The notes under the pieces are model-generated. The model worked only from the letters and a program-made list of their open reading frames with translations, did not search any database and was not told the DNA's origin. A stretch of 64,000 nucleotides of DNA, taken from positions 124,001 to 188,000 of the forward strand of contig JAZRLO010000001.1 of assembly GCA_045646845.1 (NCBI GenBank), written 5' to 3'. Below, in pieces: positions 62,581 to 64,000 of the stretch. Source of the stretch: HGM04593 sp045646845. Its GTDB lineage: Bacteria; Bacteroidota; Bacteroidia; Bacteroidales; Bacteroidaceae. The first letter of the stretch is position 1. Each line of letters opens with the position of its first letter. Both the position numbers and the translations under genes were made by a program.

Positions 62581-63582
62581 TCAAGCGCCGTCCAGACCGG
62601 CAAGCAGTTTTTCTATATCGGCCTTTATGCGCAGGTAGGGCGGTGCACTCTTGTATGCGGTGTTCTTGCTGAGCATTAGCGCGACATCGCATTGGCTGTG
62701 GCGGTACGACGAGAGTTCATTGTTGTACTGCTGGCGGTGGTATGCAAGCCGTTGTATCTCCTCTTCGCGCTTGTTGCGCAGGTGACGGCATACCGGTACT
62801 AACATACGCAGCACCACGTTGTTCATTATGTGGTGTCCCTGTATGTAGAAGTATGTCTCTTCGGGCTTTATGCCAAGCTCTCCGAACTCCTCTTTCAGCC
62901 TCTCGTGCTCTTCAATTAGGTTCGGGAATCTCTTTTCAAGCAGCGCGATATCGTGTTTTACCCTGTCGCTCAGCTGCTGCAGTGAATATGCCGGGTTGCT
63001 TATGTTGAACGATGTAAGGCGTACTGTTTCGCAGAATTTGAGCATACTCATGCTTCTGGTGTCCTGCTTGCGGTATAGTAGTATGTTCCACACGAAGAGC
63101 GGGTAGCATATCTGTGAATAGAGTTTCAGGAATTCGTTGAAGTCGAGCACCTCCTTGTCGTTCAGTGTGCTTAGCACGCATACCTGTTTCAGGCTGTCGG
63201 CATAGCAGCGGAAGTTCTCTATGGCATAGGCGTATGTGTGCAGTATGTAGGGGTTTTCGATAATTCTGCGCGATGTGCTTGTGGCTCCTTGCAGCAGGTA
63301 GTCGTAGTCGCTGTCAACGCAGGCAATCATGTTTTTGCCGTATGCTTTGCCCAACATATTCATCATGGCCTGCTTCTTTCCTTTAGTGAGGCTTGTGCGT
63401 GCAGGCAGCATGACCTCGAAATGGTATTTGTCGCTTTCGTAGTCGTCGAGCACAGAACGCCAGAATGAAATGTCATCGTAGCTCTCCACATATGCTACGA
63501 TGCGGTGGCGTGCCTTCTTGGGACGCAGGGAGTTGGCGGCCTCTATGAATCTTGAGTTCAGATATTCGGTAAGCCTTTTCAT
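62581..63582 (-). CDS. DUF4435 TOPRIM-like protein, PARIS AriB-like
   Basis: 333 residues without a signal peptide. TOPRIM-type residues are the Glu in VAYVESYDDISFW (about 29-41) and the Asp pair in MIACVDSDYDYLL (about 86-98). In PARIS systems AriB is a DUF4435 TOPRIM nuclease held by the ATPase AriA and released when a phage trigger is sensed; it then cleaves a host tRNA. The C-terminal half is helical, with no other domain recognised. It lies 55 bp after the ATPase gene and on the same strand. The system-level function is inferred from gene order and domains. Confidence 0.75.
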   Translation of the reverse strand: MKRLTEYLNSRFIEAANSLRPKKARHRIVAYVESYDDISFWRSVLDDYESDKYHFEVMLPARTSLTKGKKQAMMNMLGKAYGKNMIACVDSDYDYLLQGATSTSRRIIENPYILHTYAYAIENFRCYADSLKQVCVLSTLNDKEVLDFNEFLKLYSQICYPLFVWNILLYRKQDTRSMSMLKFCETVRLTSFNISNPAYSLQQLSDRVKHDIALLEKRFPNLIEEHERLKEEFGELGIKPEETYFYIQGHHIMNNVVLRMLVPVCRHLRNKREEEIQRLAYHRQQYNNELSSYRHSQCDVALMLSKNTAYKSAPPYLRIKADIEKLLAGLDGA

Positions 63583-63600
63583 ATCTCAGCAGTGTTTGCC

Positions 63601-63649
63601 CTTTCCTCTTTCCTCTTTCCTCTTTCCTCTTTGCTCTTTACTCTTTACT
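63601..63649. repeat. Heptanucleotide tandem repeat at the junction of the ATPase and DUF4435 genes
   Basis: Seven units of 7 bp: CTTTCCT four times (63601-63628), CTTTGCT (63629-63635) and CTTTACT twice (63636-63649). On the coding strand this is a purine tract of AGTAAAG and AGGAAAG units that contains the ATPase stop codon and several Shine-Dalgarno-like AGGAAAGAGG cores, 18 bp before the next start. Confidence 0.9.
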
Positions 63650-64000
63650 CGTTATGTCCTCAATCTCAGTCACGGCATCCATCCACCCGTCCATTATTAT
63701 GGCTGGCGAGTGGGTGCAGAGAATTATCTGTGTGTTCGGGTTTATGGTGCGCACGAGTGTTATGAGTCTCTGTTGCCATTCGATGTGCAACGAAATTTCC
63801 GGCTCGTCCATCAGCATCACCCCCGGGCGGTTCTCCTGTACCAGTGCGGTGAGCAGTATTACGAGAATCTGTTTTTCGCCAGACGAGAGCATGTATGGCG
63901 GTATGGTCTCGCCGTACTGGTTGAACAGTATCTCGTTGCAGTCACGTGCAATGGTCTTTGCCGTAGGGGTAAAAAGTTCGTCAACAAGGTCCTGGAACTG
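63638..64000 (-). CDS. AAA/ABC-type ATPase, PARIS AriA-like (cut by the window end)
   Basis: Only the last 120 codons are in the window; the frame stays open to 64000, so the gene continues outside. Visible parts are the ABC signature-type MLSSGEKQILVILL, Walker B GVMLMDEPEISLHI, and ILCTHSPAIIMDG with the switch His. This is the C-terminal half of an AAA_15/AAA_21-type SMC-like ATPase, the kind found in OLD, Gabija and PARIS systems. The DUF4435 gene follows on the same strand, which favours PARIS. The Walker A segment and total length cannot be checked here. Confidence 0.8.
   Translation of the reverse strand, partial: QFQDLVDELFTPTAKTIARDCNEILFNQYGETIPPYMLSSGEKQILVILLTALVQENRPGVMLMDEPEISLHIEWQQRLITLVRTINPNTQIILCTHSPAIIMDGWMDAVTEIEDITSKE

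Overview
The window is chromosomal DNA of a Bacteroidales bacterium, most likely a gut Bacteroidaceae or Prevotellaceae species. The evidence is the SusC/SusD outer-membrane nutrient-uptake pairs, lipoproteins with acidic residues after the lipobox Cys, promoters of the TTTG-N19-TAnnTTTG type, a MurF-alanine racemase fusion, an S46 dipeptidyl-peptidase, a GSCFA protein, and the PorX/PorW type IX secretion regulators. About 50 protein genes and one tRNA-Pro(GGG) are supported. No rRNA, CRISPR array or intact insertion sequence was found.

Layout. 1-8.75 kb is a glycan or protein uptake locus: the end of one SusD, a fasciclin-domain lipoprotein, a SusC and its SusD. 8.8-9.8 kb holds an 83-bp tandem repeat and a sirtuin, followed by rubredoxin. 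10.1-14.35 kb is an AT-rich accessory strip of uncharacterised small genes and gene relics: the end of a fibrobacter-major-type domain, an M23 peptidase broken by a stop, and a transposase tail. It is bounded by a decayed second copy of the ygiQ 3' end. 14.35-21.9 kb is a six-gene minus-strand operon: a small membrane protein, porW, porX, tsaE, an unknown gene and ygiQ. 22.2-26 kb encodes two FKBP prolyl isomerases, an Lrp/AsnC regulator and a fused class-I amidotransferase/M19 dipeptidase. Next come tRNA-Pro, a membrane PP2C phosphatase with a PEGA domain, a large secreted CotH/dockerin-like protein with a type IX sorting tail, an aldo/keto reductase, DPP7, a DUF4369 lipoprotein, PlsC, an orphan MetH activation domain and dihydroorotase.

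40.2-46.2 kb is a second AT-rich accessory island. A long structured leader with a terminator and a possible antiterminator precedes an acyltransferase-3 gene. An XRE-like regulator and five exported proteins of mostly unknown function follow. 46.3-62.4 kb is core: HIT, GreA, a thioredoxin-like protein lacking CXXC, PNPase, diaminopimelate dehydrogenase, an NSS transporter, MurF-Alr, GSCFA, and dxs-trkA-trkH. The window ends in a minus-strand pair, an AAA/ABC-type ATPase (cut by the window edge) followed by a DUF4435 TOPRIM-like protein. This is the gene order and domain pairing of the PARIS anti-phage system.

The points most worth a second look are the leader RNA at about 40.4-40.8 kb, the PARIS-like pair with a heptanucleotide repeat at its gene junction, the duplicated ygiQ end, and the porW-porX operon together with a sorting-tail cargo protein in the same window.
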